Program-made: the position numbers and the translations under genes | Shown here: positions 18,761-30,323 of the stretch, piece after piece | Layout: each line of letters opens with the position of its first letter | Position numbering within the stretch: position 1 is the first letter of the stretch | Assembly: GCA_051453625.1 (NCBI GenBank) | Contig: JBOZIK010000001.1 | Span: forward strand, 295,663,372 to 295,700,111 | Reading direction: 5' to 3' | DNA: 36,740 nucleotides | Origin: Welwitschia mirabilis | Taxonomy: Eukaryota > Gnetophyta > Gnetopsida > Welwitschiales | Notes under the pieces: generated by a model | Databases searched by the model: none | What the model was told of the DNA's origin: nothing | What the model saw: only the letters and a program-made list of their open reading frames with translations

Positions 18761-19700
18761 GGTTAAAATGTTATGATTATTATTATTTTCTCCAAGAGAT
18801 CTATAAGTTGTAACATTTTTTAGCAATATCCCTTTTTCTTTTCTACGATTGCAAAACCATAAGGCCTGGTTTTGTGGTTCTAATGGATTATGATTTTCTT
18901 CATTCATCAAATAAAGTTAAATCACATTCTAGTGGTCAGTGAGACTACATTTGACAACCATACTCTCATCCTTTTCTAAAGAAGTAGATAGTTTTTTTCT
19001 TTTTCCTTGTTTACATTAGGGATTAGGATTTCTTATTGTTTTAGTTTGATGNNNNNNNNNNTTCAAGACAATGCATTTTCTATTTCTTATTCTATCTCTT
19101 ATCTTTTATTATTCTTTACATTTCCACATCTTTGCAGGCATCTACCTCCTTTTTTGCTACAAACTAGTCTCATTTAGGTTTCCTAGGCATCTAGCCACCT
19201 GATTGTTAGATGCCCAAGCAACATACTCTATTTCGAAGACATCTAAATCCTCTCTTTGATGCCTTGATATACTTCTCATGGACCAAAACACTTCACAATA
19301 ATAACCACACCTCCTATATTGTTCTTAAGACATCAAACATCATATGTAGTTGTAGGACATCCTATCCTTTGTAAAAGCATTAAAGTTCCCACGTAAGCTA
19401 GAATTGTGCCCTTCCTAAACCTCATATATAATTGAAAGCAAATCGTAATTTTTCAAATGGTTAGTCACCAAGGGAACATTCTTGTAAATTATTGCTAAAG
19501 ATTACCTTCACTTTTATGCTGATTTCCATGTGGGCTTCAGATTCACTAATCACACTTGGGAACAAATGACTCGTTGTGAAATTGACCATAACCTTCTACT
19601 TATCATCTTGACAATCCTAACTTTAGCCATGCACCTACTAACCTCTATGACAACCATTGTTTTTGATAATGAATGTCAGACAAATGCCAATCTTATTATT
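18761..19700. other. Unassigned sequence with a 10-N gap (19052-19061)
   Basis: AT-rich, with no long open frame and no recognisable domain. The 10-N run is probably a placeholder gap. Confidence 0.6.
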
Positions 19701-19853
19701 GACATCTGGTGTGGCCTTCATCAGATGGGAGACCCCTTCTTTTCTCTAAAGCCTCTCCCTTGTGCCTAGACAACCCTCTTACAACCCTCCCTTTTTCCCT
19801 TTGTCATTTCCCTTTCAAGTCATTCGCCTTCCACTCCACTCCTAGCCTTTTCT

Positions 19854-20700
19854 TTAGAATGTTTCTTTGAGACCCTCTAAAGGCTCCTCACTTGCCTTCC
19901 ATGCCCTTGGCATGGAAGTTAGGAGTCTCCAGAGTCCTTTCACACCTCGGGCATGGAAGAGATCCTCCTTTGTCCTGGGAAGCCCTCCCAATCCCTTTCC
20001 TTGGCAACACTGACCCCTCTTTAGCCTCTTGTTGTTTCTTTTGTACCTCTTCACCCTTCAAGAATAGGGTTCTATGTTGACGAGCTCTACCCTCGCATTT
20101 GAGATCCTTGGTAGTGGTCTTCCCATCACTTTTATCCCCTTGTAGAATTTGGAAGACCATCCTACCCTAGCTTCTCTTCCCTATTTCCTTACCTCTTTCT
20201 TACCCTTCAACAAGGCCTTCCATACCCAGGTGTGCATCCTACATCTTCCCCTTCTCCCTTCCATCTCCATGACATAGAAGAGGGAGCCCTTTCGATTTCA
20301 AGGAGGCATTCCCATTTCATGAATTCATAGATAGTCCCCATAAAAGCATACTCTTTCCCTACAGATCTTGTGTTAGCCACCTTGATTATGAACAACATCC
20401 ATTTTCGGTCCCAACCCATCTCTCTAGACCTCCTAGGAAGGGGTGCCCCTTCCTTTGCATTTCTCTGTATTGTGGATCCTTAGGATTTCCCATGGTCTTC
20501 CCTCCCCCTTTTTTGCTTTGACTTTTTGTATTTTCCCTACCCCTTGAGCCATCCTCCTTAGCTCTTCCATCTCGAAGCTGTGGAAGTTGTAAGGCCTTTA
20601 CCACACTTCCACACCTAGGGCATGGAATAAGGGTCCTCTTCTCTCCTGTGACTGCTTCATGCCCTTTAGGCCCCTTAGAGCCCTCTTCAACATTAGACAT
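19854..20700 (-). other. Purine-rich minus-strand repeat-coding block (FHALGMEG-like phrases), unrecognised
   Basis: The minus strand is strongly purine-rich and holds overlapping open frames (19854-20054, 19888-20160, 20207-20419, 20386-20700) rich in Lys, Glu, Gly and Arg. A phrase recurs: DLFHARGVKG, NFHAKGMEGK and, in another frame near 20606-20627, LFHALGVEV. The DNA behind it is a dyad around TTCCATGCC/GGCATGGAA; the copy at 19896-19918 has perfect 10-bp arms and a 3-base loop. No known domain is evident. It could be a decayed protein gene with internal repeats, perhaps retroelement gag or an accessory frame, or just a dyad repeat. Function is not assigned. Confidence 0.5.
20435..20454. 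repeat. Perfect palindrome, 9-bp arms, 2-bp loop
   Basis: AGGAAGGGG (20435-20443) and CCCCTTCCT (20446-20454) around TG. It lies in the purine/pyrimidine-asymmetric block. No further support for a function. Confidence 0.85.
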
Positions 20701-20778
20701 GTACCCCTCTAACTTGCATCTCCCTATTGAAAACTTCTCTGGTTGGCATTGTATGTGGCCCTATAGGCTAAGACAAAT

Positions 20779-21030
20779 GTGTAAAAAGTTGATAAAACTA
20801 AAAATTTAGCAACCTCAAAAGCACAAGCCACGTTGGTGAGTTAGAGACTACTCAACAAAAAGTTAGCAATGAAAGAAAATTGAAAGCAATGTTTTTCAAA
20901 TATTACATAACTTTAACAATTATAAACATTGAATGCATTGAACACTAAGACAATATGATTGAAAGATGTAAAATGCATGTTTGTCATTATTTTTTCAACA
21001 TTACAACATTGTGAAAGACAATAATAGACA
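20779..21030 (+). repeat. Dispersed repeat R, copy 1
   Basis: Collinear with 36060-36290. Shared blocks include GAGACTA, CAAAAAGT, AATGTTTTTCAAATAT, ACATAACTTT, CAATATGATT and ATTGTGAAAGA. It is in direct orientation and diverged. No coding capacity. It may be an internal part of a larger, unclassified element. Confidence 0.8.
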
Positions 21031-21780
21031 TTAGACAAATAAAAGGGTGCTTTCTTCAAAAGACTATAACTAGATTCAACATTTCACTAAAACATACAAA
21101 TTAGAGTATAATAATATTTGCCTATGTAAAAAATTAAATCATGGTAATGAAATTATACGAATACTATAAAAAGTTGATTTTTGAGCAAGATCAAAGTAAA
21201 AATTTCTAATTTGTATCTCCAACCTAGATCAAGGGTTTTCCTTTTTTTTTGGGTCACAATGCAATTTCAATTAGGTTTCTATTCCTTTTTATAAACAACT
21301 ATATAGACTTGAATTAGATCTAAGAATTAGATATAAATTGATTTCTTGAATAAGAAGCTTATGCCAACTTGAGAGAATTAATGTTTATTTTTCCCGTAGA
21401 AGATGCCATGATTTTTTATTTAATATGAAGCTTGCAATCACCTTGAAAACCATGTGATATAAATACTTTCTAATAAATAAGCACAAATCAATGATTTAGT
21501 TAACATGATAAGATACTATAAATCTATGATATTTGTAAGTTAATTTTTGTGATAAAAGTTATAAATCCCACATTGATTACCTTTGCATTTCATAATAAAT
21601 ACACAAAAAACAATTTTAAAGTTTGAATTCCTTGATCAAAAAAATGTGGCTACTAGTTGCCTATTAGTAGGCGAAAAATTCTATCCGACTAAAAAAAGGT
21701 TGGCTTGATTAGATCAAGGCTAATGGTGGCCCGTATGGCTACTTGTTGCCTCTTTTTAATCATTAGCCAACACCTTTCCC
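21031..21780. other. AT-rich spacer
   Basis: Nothing recognisable. A near-repeat GCTACTAGTTGCC / GCTACTTGTTGCC occurs at about 21650 and 21740. Confidence 0.6.
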
Positions 21781-22500
21781 TTAGGTTACCATTGCTTATC
21801 ACTCTAGGCATGGAACCGTTCTGTTTCTGGGGAGACCTCTCCTAATGTAGCTTCCCACTTCATCCTTCCTCCTCCTTTTTACCCTCTTTTATCACCTTGT
21901 TTATCGTCTTTCGGCATTCTCTTAGCTTCCTAAGCCATCTCCTTCAAGCCTTCCTTGCCCAAGGCATGGTGTGAGGAGGTCTTGCACCCTTCCATGCCTA
22001 GGGTGTGGAAGGAGGCCCCCTTTCTTTCTTGAATCCATCCTTTGACTTTGAAGACCCTTTCAATGACCTTGGAGTAGCAGAAACCCTTCATGTTGGTCCT
22101 TTGATGTTGCACCTCTTTTACCCTTGCCTAGGTCTTTTTTGTCATCCTCTTGCCCTTCCACTTCTGCACAAACCTCCTAATGTTGAGTCACTTCTTCACC
22201 TTAACCTTTTTGCTTCAAAGAAAGGGATTCCCTCATCTCCCTAGCATCAACTTTTGATCACCTATAGTCCTTTTATATGTTTCCATTTGTAGTCTTTACC
22301 TTTACAATCCCCTGAATCCTACATTTTTGGGTCCTCCTTTTTATTGAGTCATGGCCTTCCCCCCATCTCATGAGGTAGAAGAGTTCACTTCCTCCTCTTG
22401 TTTGTATCGATGACAAGAACTTTCCCATCTTATGACTTAGAAGAGTACCTAGTGTTGTCAACTCTTTTCCTTTTGTCTTCCTCATTCCACTCTCTCTTCA
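21781..22500 (-). other. Second purine-rich minus-strand block with the same phrase
   Basis: Open frame 21930-22112 reads KGASFHTLGMEGCKTSSHHALGKEG in two pieces of under 20 residues each: SFHTLGMEG and HHALGKEG, 11 residues apart. The dyad copies lie at about 21951-21974 and 21989-22011, with a half-copy near 21801-21816. Another phrase, LFYLMRWGEG (22361-22383), recurs as LFYVMEMEG near 20260-20283, and its DNA recurs at 22423-22445. This ties the block to 19.8-20.7 kb. No domain is recognised. Confidence 0.5.
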
Positions 22501-23252
22501 GATCTACCCATTAATTATCAAGTGTCTTGTAATGGACATTACAATCACTATGTGCACTCTAGCCTAACACCCATACGACGAACTTTTGTTCTAGTGGGAT
22601 GATTTGGAGTGGTACCACTAGGGAGCTCACCCACAAGTAGGGGTTGGTTGTCTTCTTCTTTAGCCGTATCCAAAAGAGTCCCAAGGTAACTTCAAAACCT
22701 TGGGGTGCGCTAAANNNNNNNNNNCCTAGTCATGTCATTTATTTAAGGGGTTAGTACTTGCCTAGTGCCCAATGGGGTGACTATTGTTCTAGTAAGAGGG
22801 AACTCTTCTAGCACCATAAGGAACCTACTAAGCACTCTTCCTTCACATCCTTACACCTATAGTCTAGTTGATTGATAATTGTCATGATGTCTCTGTCCAT
22901 CCAAATTAGTGCCCTCTTTATCTCATCAAGCGAAAGAGGAGACGTTGTCTACTCTTTTAGTGCCATGTTACCGATTTTTTACTTGTTACCTCCCTTCCCT
23001 TTCTTCTAATGTCTCTTCTTCTTCCCTACACTTAGACAAGATAAGGTAGAACTCTCCTTTTTTTCTCCTACTTCTTGAGCCCTATAGGCTAAGGGTCCAT
23101 CCTCTCATATGTTCCAAAATTTCCATTCTCTAATTACTTGGTCCCTTGTCTCTTGCCTTGGGGGAGGACACCTCCTCTCTATCTCCTATGTAGTAGTGAT
23201 CATAAGTTGAATCCTCATAAGTACTACTTTTGCATTCCTTTCAAGATTTGCT
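22501..23252. other. Pyrimidine-rich spacer with a 10-N gap (22715-22724)
   Basis: It continues the strand asymmetry of the neighbouring blocks. Minus-strand frames give short hydrophilic peptides broken by stops, for example STYEDSTYDHYYIGDREE near 23170-23225. No domain is identified. Confidence 0.5.
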
Positions 23253-23540
23253 CTTTTAGCTCTTGCATTCTTCCACCATTCCTTCCATGATAAGTTGCCT
23301 TTAAACTATAACATTTTGGCATGGATACAAGTCAAATCACCTGTTTCACTTTCTTAATCACAGATTCTACTGTAATGGTTGCCTTCCTTATCTCCTCTTT
23401 TAGCTCTTGCAATCCACTTCTCCTACTAGATGAGTTGCCTTTAAGCTATTCTAATTTGGCATGAATACAAGTCAAAGAACCTATTTCACTTTCTTAATCA
23501 CAGATTCTACGCTAGTGGTTGCCTTCCTATTCTCTAGTGC
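23253..23540. repeat. Tandem duplication, 144-bp unit, two copies
   Basis: Unit 1 (23253-23396) and unit 2 (23397 to about 23540) both start CTTTTAGCTCTTGCA and share GTTGCCTTTAA, GGCATG, ATACAAGTCAAA, TTTCACTTTCTTAATCACAG and GGTTGCCTTCCT. The unit is 48 codons long and on the minus strand gives ESVIKKVKQV-like peptides in each copy. That suggests duplication within former coding DNA. Confidence 0.82.
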
Positions 23541-24069
23541 TATCTTTGATAATGAGCTCAATTAAGAGCTTTACCCTTGTTCTAGGATGAGAGTTTGTAG
23601 GCCTCCTCTTTCTGTTCTCTCCATGAGTTCTTTCTTAGAGTTAAGGGAGAAGGACATCATTAGGATGGCTATATTTTCCCATGCTTCCCTATGAAAAAGG
23701 GGTTATTGTCTTTTGTATTTGGAATTGTTATTATGATAATAAAGCTACCTTATTCCTTTCAAGCTCTAAACCCTTTTGTAAGCTATTTTAGAGTCATTTG
23801 TTCTCATCTGATGAATACAATAAATGAAGCCTTATTGGTACTAGGAAATGATCTTGTTCTAGCACACCTGTTTCTTCTCTATTTCAAAGGACCAGTCTCC
23901 TATAGCTTTGGGAGAAGACCTAGCATCAAGAATATCTCCTCCCCCTTTTTAAAGATTTGGGCTAGGTTCCTAGCCAGAGACCTTGGAACAATTGTTAGGA
24001 CACACTCCCTTTAGACTATTTAGCTCCCTTTTTTCCCATGTTCTCTCCCTTTTACTTTTCTTTTCTTTG
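23541..24069. other. Spacer with one chance-like open frame
   Basis: A plus-strand open frame at 23691-24014 (107 codons) starts with a hydrophobic stretch but has no domain and lies in a repeat region. I do not call it a gene. Confidence 0.5.
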
Positions 24070-24075
24070 TTTTAG

Positions 24076-24931
24076 CCAATGATTAAAATGTCATGTCGCC
24101 CTTTTTTGAAATTGAAAATGTCTGTAAGTTGGCCGACATTTTCAGCCGACATTTTGAAAAAGTCAGCGACATTTCCGACATTTCCGACTTTTTGCCAACA
24201 TTTTGCCGACTTTTTCAAAATGTTTTGCACAGGTACCGTTAAAACTGTTTTTTGGCAAAAAAAAACCATTTTCTGTGCAATAAACCAGTGAACAACGAGT
24301 AAAATTAAGGGGGAAATCACAATTTTCTTATGGAAATTCCATTTTTTGCTAGTAGAGCATNNNNNNNNNNNNNNNNNNNNNNNNNNNNNNNNNNNNNNNN
24401 NNNNNNNNNNNNNNNNNNNNNNNNNNNNNNNNNNNNNNNNNNNNNNNNNNNNNNNNNNNNNNNNNNNNNNNNNNNNNNNNNNNNNNNNNNNNNNNNNNNN
24501 NNNNNNNNNNNNNNNNNNNNNNNNNNNNNNNNNNNNNNNNNNNNNNNNNNNNNNNNNNNNNNNNNNNNNNNNNNNNNNNNNNNNNNNNNNNNNNNNNNNN
24601 NNNNNNNNNNNNNNNNNNNNNNNNNNNNNNNNNNNNNNNNNNNNNNNNNNNNNNNNNNNNNNNNNNNNNNNNNNNNNNNNNNNNNNNNNNNNNNNNNNNN
24701 NNNNNNNNNNNNNNNNNNNNNNNNNNNNNNNNNNNNNNNNNNNNNNNNNNNNNNNNNNNGAGCATTGATTGATTGCACATCTTATTAAATTAATAAGCTT
24801 TGTATTTTTTTTGAGAAAAACAATTGCCGACATTTTATGCCAACATATTGCTGACACAATGGCGACATGTCTCCCCGACACGACTTTTTGAACCTGCCGA
24901 CATTTTAATTTGCCGACATTTTACTCATTGG
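24076..24931. mobile_element. Probable non-autonomous DNA transposon with TIRs and GCCGACATTTT repeats
   Basis: The ends CCAATGATTAAAATGTC (24076-24092) and GACATTTTACTCATTGG (24915-24931) are inverted copies with one mismatch in 17. The six bases outside are ttttag on both sides (24070-24075 and 24932-24937), a target duplication. Both subterminal parts carry many copies or variants of GCCGACATTTT. Terminal repeats plus clustered short subterminal motifs are typical of DNA transposons whose transposase binds them. No transposase is visible. The middle is a 399-N gap (24361-24759). The superfamily is not assigned; a 6-bp duplication is unusual for the common plant groups. Confidence 0.72.
24361..24759. 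other. Assembly gap (399 N) with duplicated edges
   Basis: GAGCAT stands immediately before and immediately after the N run, so the contig ends may overlap and the true missing length may be zero. Confidence 0.95.
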
Positions 24932-24937
24932 TTTTAG

Positions 24938-27605
24938 CATTTTAGTGAGGTTTTAATGCTAGGTTTTTCAGCTAGCATCACCATGTTGTGAGTTCTAGTT
25001 AATGATAAGAGGGCCTTCTTAGGTACTAGTATTCCACTTGTCCTCCAAAACAAGGGTTGGTGCCTCACCACCTTACTGCGTTTGCATGTTAGACCTTTTC
25101 TTGTTTTCATAGGGTAGGATTGTTTGGGCTTTATTTCAAATTATAACACTTTGTAGTCTATGTTGGTTAGATTTAGCTTTTATAGCATGTAACATTATTT
25201 AGAAATAGAAAAGAATGCACATCATTACATATTTTTTTGCGAGAGGAAAAAAAAGAACTAGTTGACAAATTATTATAGAGAATGATGCTTCCTTGGGTTT
25301 CCTTACAAAGTACTCCAAACTAGTGGTTCTTAGATTAGAGCTAGCCAGTGTCTGGGCTTGCTTTGAGTCTCTAAGCAATCAACATATTTTATCATGATTT
25401 TGGCTTTCTACCCATCTATCCCAACTTAGCTAAGTTTGAGAGGTCCTCCTTAACGTTTGTCAAAGGTCTTCAGTAGAGTTATAAAGTAGTTATATTGATA
25501 ATGCATGGGAGACATCCCCTTCATACCACCCAATAATTAACATGTTGTTAATATACAATCTTTTAATTTATACCTACCATTCATAAAGCAATACTAACAT
25601 TATTAATATAATAGTCTTTATGTTACAAGTAGTTGTTAGACTCAGACTCACCACCAAACTTAGGAAGGCAATCTGGAGTTAAACTTGCCATTCAAACTCA
25701 GCAAATCTCAAGATTCTTGGTACAAACTCAGGAAGGCAAAAAGATTTTTGGAATACTATGCACTTTTCATTACTTTTAAGCATGTTGATGTATTCACATA
25801 GGACAAAGAGCATGTGTAAGTAAAATATAAGTGTGGCATAGTTCAAAAGGGGAAAAAATAATTATCACGTGTGATAGACACATATGTATGAGTTTTAGTA
25901 TCATTATCATTCTTTTCATTGTTTAAAGTGTCTATTGCTTTAACAAAATACTTGAAACAAATAGTTGTATGATACTGGATCTATACCAACATGTAAATAC
26001 ATAATAGTTTTACATTTCAAACTAGCAAGCATAAATGATACTAGATCTTTGTCAAAAGGTATTGAGAAAATGTTGACAAAATGGTTTTGACAAAAGTCTA
26101 CCTTGTTTTCTCTTACTAGATAGCCTCTAATGGAAAAGATCTCCTAGTGTCCTAGAAGCAAAGATTTCAAAACAACTTGCAACTTGTTAAGAGGATTTCA
26201 TATAAGAAAGTTATGACTATGTTATGATGACTGCTAAAATAGATTTAACATCTTTTCTTTCTTTCTCTATCCTTTTTTCGAATACCATTTATATTATGTT
26301 GTTAGAGAAATTTATGTTGTCTACATTAACTCAGTGGAGTTGCTAGTCTTAATGAGCATGATGAGTTTGGTAAGCTTGACAAGTCCACGACCCTTGAACT
26401 TGTGGATACTACAAGAACATATCAACTATTAACCCAAATGCCTCCACCATCATTAGGCCATGTCAGTTGAGGTTAGATGAGACGATAACACTTAATAAAG
26501 AGACCCATCACATAGATGTTACATATGTCTCATTAAAACATGTGTCTAGCGCCCAATTAGAAATAACATGAAATCGGCATAGAGTGAGTTTAGAGGATGG
26601 CATCACTTTGTAAAGACACAAAGACTACATATAAACATGTGGCTTCACACCTAACTCCACCATTGTCAACTATAGAAGTTTAGTCTGTGGCATTATAGGA
26701 ATCTTGCAAAGAGTTGTTCTAGTTCCACAATTTCCCTTATTGTTTGGATTTCAAACAAAAGAAATATTACATGTTTTGTTATAACCGAAGGTCAATCTTC
26801 TTGGATAAGAACCTAACTTACAATGGCAGAGAAAACATATTGATGTTAAGTTCCACTTCATCAAAGAGTTATAGAGGATGGATTGGATATTTTCCAAATG
26901 ATCTATAGAAAAAAGAATATTGTTGATTTTATCATCAAGGTAGTAATAGTTGAGAAGCATGTCTTTTACAAGGAACAACTCGAGATAGTTGTCATCTGAG
27001 TGATTGGAGTATTGATAGTGCATTTCTTTGTTCCTTGAACGCAGATAAAAATCTTTTTCAACGGGCAGAATGATAAAGTGAACCTAATCTACCTTTTATT
27101 ATGTTTCCTTCAATTTCACAGTTGGCTAAAAGGCTTGAGTCCTTTCTAATGTTATAAAGTTACTTCATGTAATCTGTAAACAAGGGTTAAAAAGGTTTAA
27201 CTCTCCTTGTGCATTCAGAAGGCCTCTTACACTCATTATTCTAGGTTTCTAGCTCGACGTGTTCTTCATCCTTACTTCTAGGTCCCCATGTTTTATACGA
27301 GTGCCTCCATCCAGGCCCATAGGTTCTTCCTTTCTTAGGTTTACATTTGCTCAAAGGATCTTGGTTACATGGGTTTTGAACTATATGTTTGGGTTTCCCT
27401 TAGCTTGTCATACCTTAGGAGTTCACCACCGTTTTTCTTCAATGACATTTGCTTCCGAGCATAGATTTTGTAGGCTCTTAATTCCTTGTTGGTTCAAATG
27501 GGTTACCATGACTACAGAGTTATATTTGTTCCTCAACTTCTTCTTAGTCTAGTGGTGGACAACATACTTACATACCAATTGTATAACCTACATCGCATGT
27601 GTTTC
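24938..27605. other. Anonymous AT-rich DNA
   Basis: No domain is recognisable in six frames. A minus-strand open frame (26751-27023) and a plus-strand one (27259-27552) have no motif or codon pattern that supports them. Near 25660-25740 the phrase AGGAAGGCAA recurs twice. Confidence 0.6.
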
Positions 27606-27634
27606 ACTATCACACACACGCGCACACACATACA
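27606..27634 (+). repeat. (CA)n-type microsatellite
   Basis: CACACACACGCGCACACACA-type dinucleotide tract, followed by AT-rich simple sequence to about 27670. Confidence 0.85.
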
Positions 27635-27670
27635 AAATGATAATAGTAATAATGTATATAATGTATATTA

Positions 27671-30270
27671 CATACACTTTAGGATAAGAAATATACCTAA
27701 TATGCACAAATCTTTAATAGACGTGCACTCATATATAGCATTGACATAAATGTCATTAACAATATATGTTTAGCAACTCAATGAGAATCCCAGGCTAAGA
27801 ATGACCATTACACAATCAACACAAAGATGGCCAATGGAAAAGTTTGATAACTTACTTCCTTGATTCAATTTTCTACTTTAAGAAATTGCTTAGTTAAATC
27901 AAATGAGGTGTACAACTCTAATATCCTTTATTATTATTTGGCACAGATACTTGGTTCCAAGTTTTCAGAAGACCCAAACAAGCGTTTTTCTGGTAATTAG
28001 TATCCTTTTAGTATTCATTTGAGCAGTGTAACAGGGAAAGTCCCTTACTATCTAGACCATATTTCCTATGCTTAAAATAATTTGAGCAGGAAACAGAAAA
28101 TTAATTAGAACAAGTGCATCTTTGGATATCTGGCCAAAAAAGCTCGTATTGAGAGTAAGTGGATTATTATCCAAACAAGTTTATGTTGATAGGTTGTTCA
28201 TGTCCTAGTGCAAGTCCAACTATTGATTCAATTGATTTGTTTGAATATCACACGATATCATTATAAGAAACTAAAGCAATAACCGATTTAATTTTTTAGC
28301 ATATTTTGTCCTTTTACCAAAAGAAAATTTACTGTTTTAGAAAGATCCTCTGCTAATGAAGAAATTAAATAAAAATATGATAAATCTAAAATCATTGTCT
28401 TATAAAATCATCTCCATTTATTACTGTAACTCACTAGTTGACTTTTTCTAGCTGAAATGTAGTCAAAATTGAAGAATTTTGGCCTGTTTTTATGAAACGG
28501 TTCTGCTTTAAACAAAGATGTTTAATGTTCAATTAAACAACCATTATAGGCTTTACTTGTTCAAGTAAAACATAATTAAATTATGATTGTGTAAAACGAA
28601 TAGAGCTAATGTTCCAATGGAACAAAATTTCATTCTGTGGTAACTTGAAAAGTGGAACAGGGAGGATTAAGGGATTCAAAACTAAGAATGATAACATGCA
28701 TAAGTGGGTCTATCTTCACCTAGCCAGTCTGAATAGGTTGGAGTCTATGACTTGTCTGATGCATCAAGGACAAGAATTGATTATGTGTCATATCGAAATG
28801 AACTGGAGAATACTATCTATGGAACCAAGAAATGTCCGTGTTGTGACTATGGGGGTACAATCACCTAATGTTGGGAGTGGAGAATGTAATGTCTGTTTTT
28901 CATGTTTGGCAAATAATTTAGCAATAATTACATAAGTAATGGTATTACTTAAGAAATTGTCGGCTATTAGATAGAATACATTTGATGTTTCAAATGTACA
29001 CAGTGCCACTTTTCAAAGCACTGTCACGAGCCAAATACTAGCAATTCCCTTTTCTCCTCTGAAGATGAGTGCAATCACTAAAAGTGTTTTCTGAAAGTAA
29101 CTTGTTCTGCCTTCGCATGCTTCATGCCTGTGCATGCACAAGTAGGAATGTGAAATCTAAACTGAGTATTCCCACACATGCAATCTGCTTAAAATCTTTA
29201 TAAGAGGCACTTTATAATAAACCTATAGATGGTTGTCTATGAGTTTGTACCACTGAGCCACGTGAACATTGTCTTGTTTCAAGTTATAGTTAACTACTAA
29301 ACTACATTTTGTAAGCTTTTAAATTAATGATTCAAAACCAAAAAAAATTAAAGGATTTTCAATAGGATGATCAATTTGTATTATTTTTTATCCCTTAAGT
29401 TACGTTATCTGGAGATAACTTTTCCTTAGCTTCGATTATGTGGTACACCCTCTTTCAACTTTACTTGTTCTTGAAGAGGAGACTTTCTGAAGGATACAGT
29501 TTTCAATCAACAGTGTTTTCCTAATGAGCACTACATCTTGTATCATGAAGGATGCAGAATGCTCTTTCAGTAGTTATCTTATTGACAATTTCTAAATGAT
29601 TGTTTTTCAACATAAGTTTTGTGACATTGTGTAAACTAAATGAAACTTTCTTACCTTGGCTGTGTGTCCAGATGTGGTACACAAAAATTCAAAGTTGTTT
29701 AGCTGCTCAACTATATCATCTATCTTTTCATTTGCCTGACTCTTCTAGTTTTGAAATTTACAGCAACAGCAAAAAATCATATAACATGGAATACAATGCA
29801 TGATGAACAATTTGTAGACATGGATGTGGAGTTAAATATCACATTGGAGGTGTGTGCGCTCTTTCCATGCCTTCAAATTATGAATGAACTAAGTTTCACA
29901 ATTTTATTTATCCATTTATATGATATTTTATGTCTTGTAACACCAAGGCTTAAACTGTGACTAGTGACTAAAATGTTGGTAGTTGGTATTGACTAATTAT
30001 GAATGTTTTTTTTTTTTTTGTCAATTTACGGTCTCTAATATACCCTACCCATTAATAAATTGGCTGATGGGCGATTTTAAAATTATTGTGGGTTATGTTA
30101 AAGTGGGTAATATAAATAAGCCTTCTAGAATAAATACACATATCTCAGTATATGATAATCATATTTGGTTAAACCTCATGTCTAAAATGTACATAGCATT
30201 GTTCGATATTTCAAATTTTGTTATGTTTCGGCAAGGTCTCCAATACTCTCCATTCCTGTTGTGGCTTAAT
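27671..30270. other. Anonymous AT-rich DNA
   Basis: Short open frames only (largest 28609-28935, 108 codons), with no recognisable domain. No RNA gene seen. Confidence 0.6.
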
Positions 30271-30273
30271 TTT

Positions 30274-30323
30274 GCCATTTTTCAGCATTATTTTGGCAGT
30301 TGTTTTGCCAAATGAAAAATGGC
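30274..30323. repeat. Inverted repeat with nested hairpin
   Basis: GCCATTTTTCA (30274-30284) and TGAAAAATGGC (30313-30323) are perfect 11-bp arms. Inside lies a second dyad, TTGGCA/TGCCAA. It may be part of a small foldback element. No target duplication identified. Confidence 0.7.

Noticed and set aside
23691-24014. Plus-strand open frame of 107 codons with a hydrophobic N-terminus
   Set aside because: It runs against the coding-like minus strand of this block and has no recognisable domain.
24120-24240. CRISPR-like array suggested by the repeated GCCGACATTTT words
   Set aside because: Spacing is irregular, repeats are only about 11 bp and variable, they are in a eukaryotic repeat region and are bounded by terminal inverted repeats. 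A transposon end fits better.
27259-27552. Plus-strand open frame of 97 codons
   Set aside because: Rich in Phe, Leu and Arg, with no motif, no splice-like context and overlap with another chance frame at 27486-27749.
28609-28935. Plus-strand open frame of 108 codons
   Set aside because: No motif; the antisense frame 28788-29009 is equally open.
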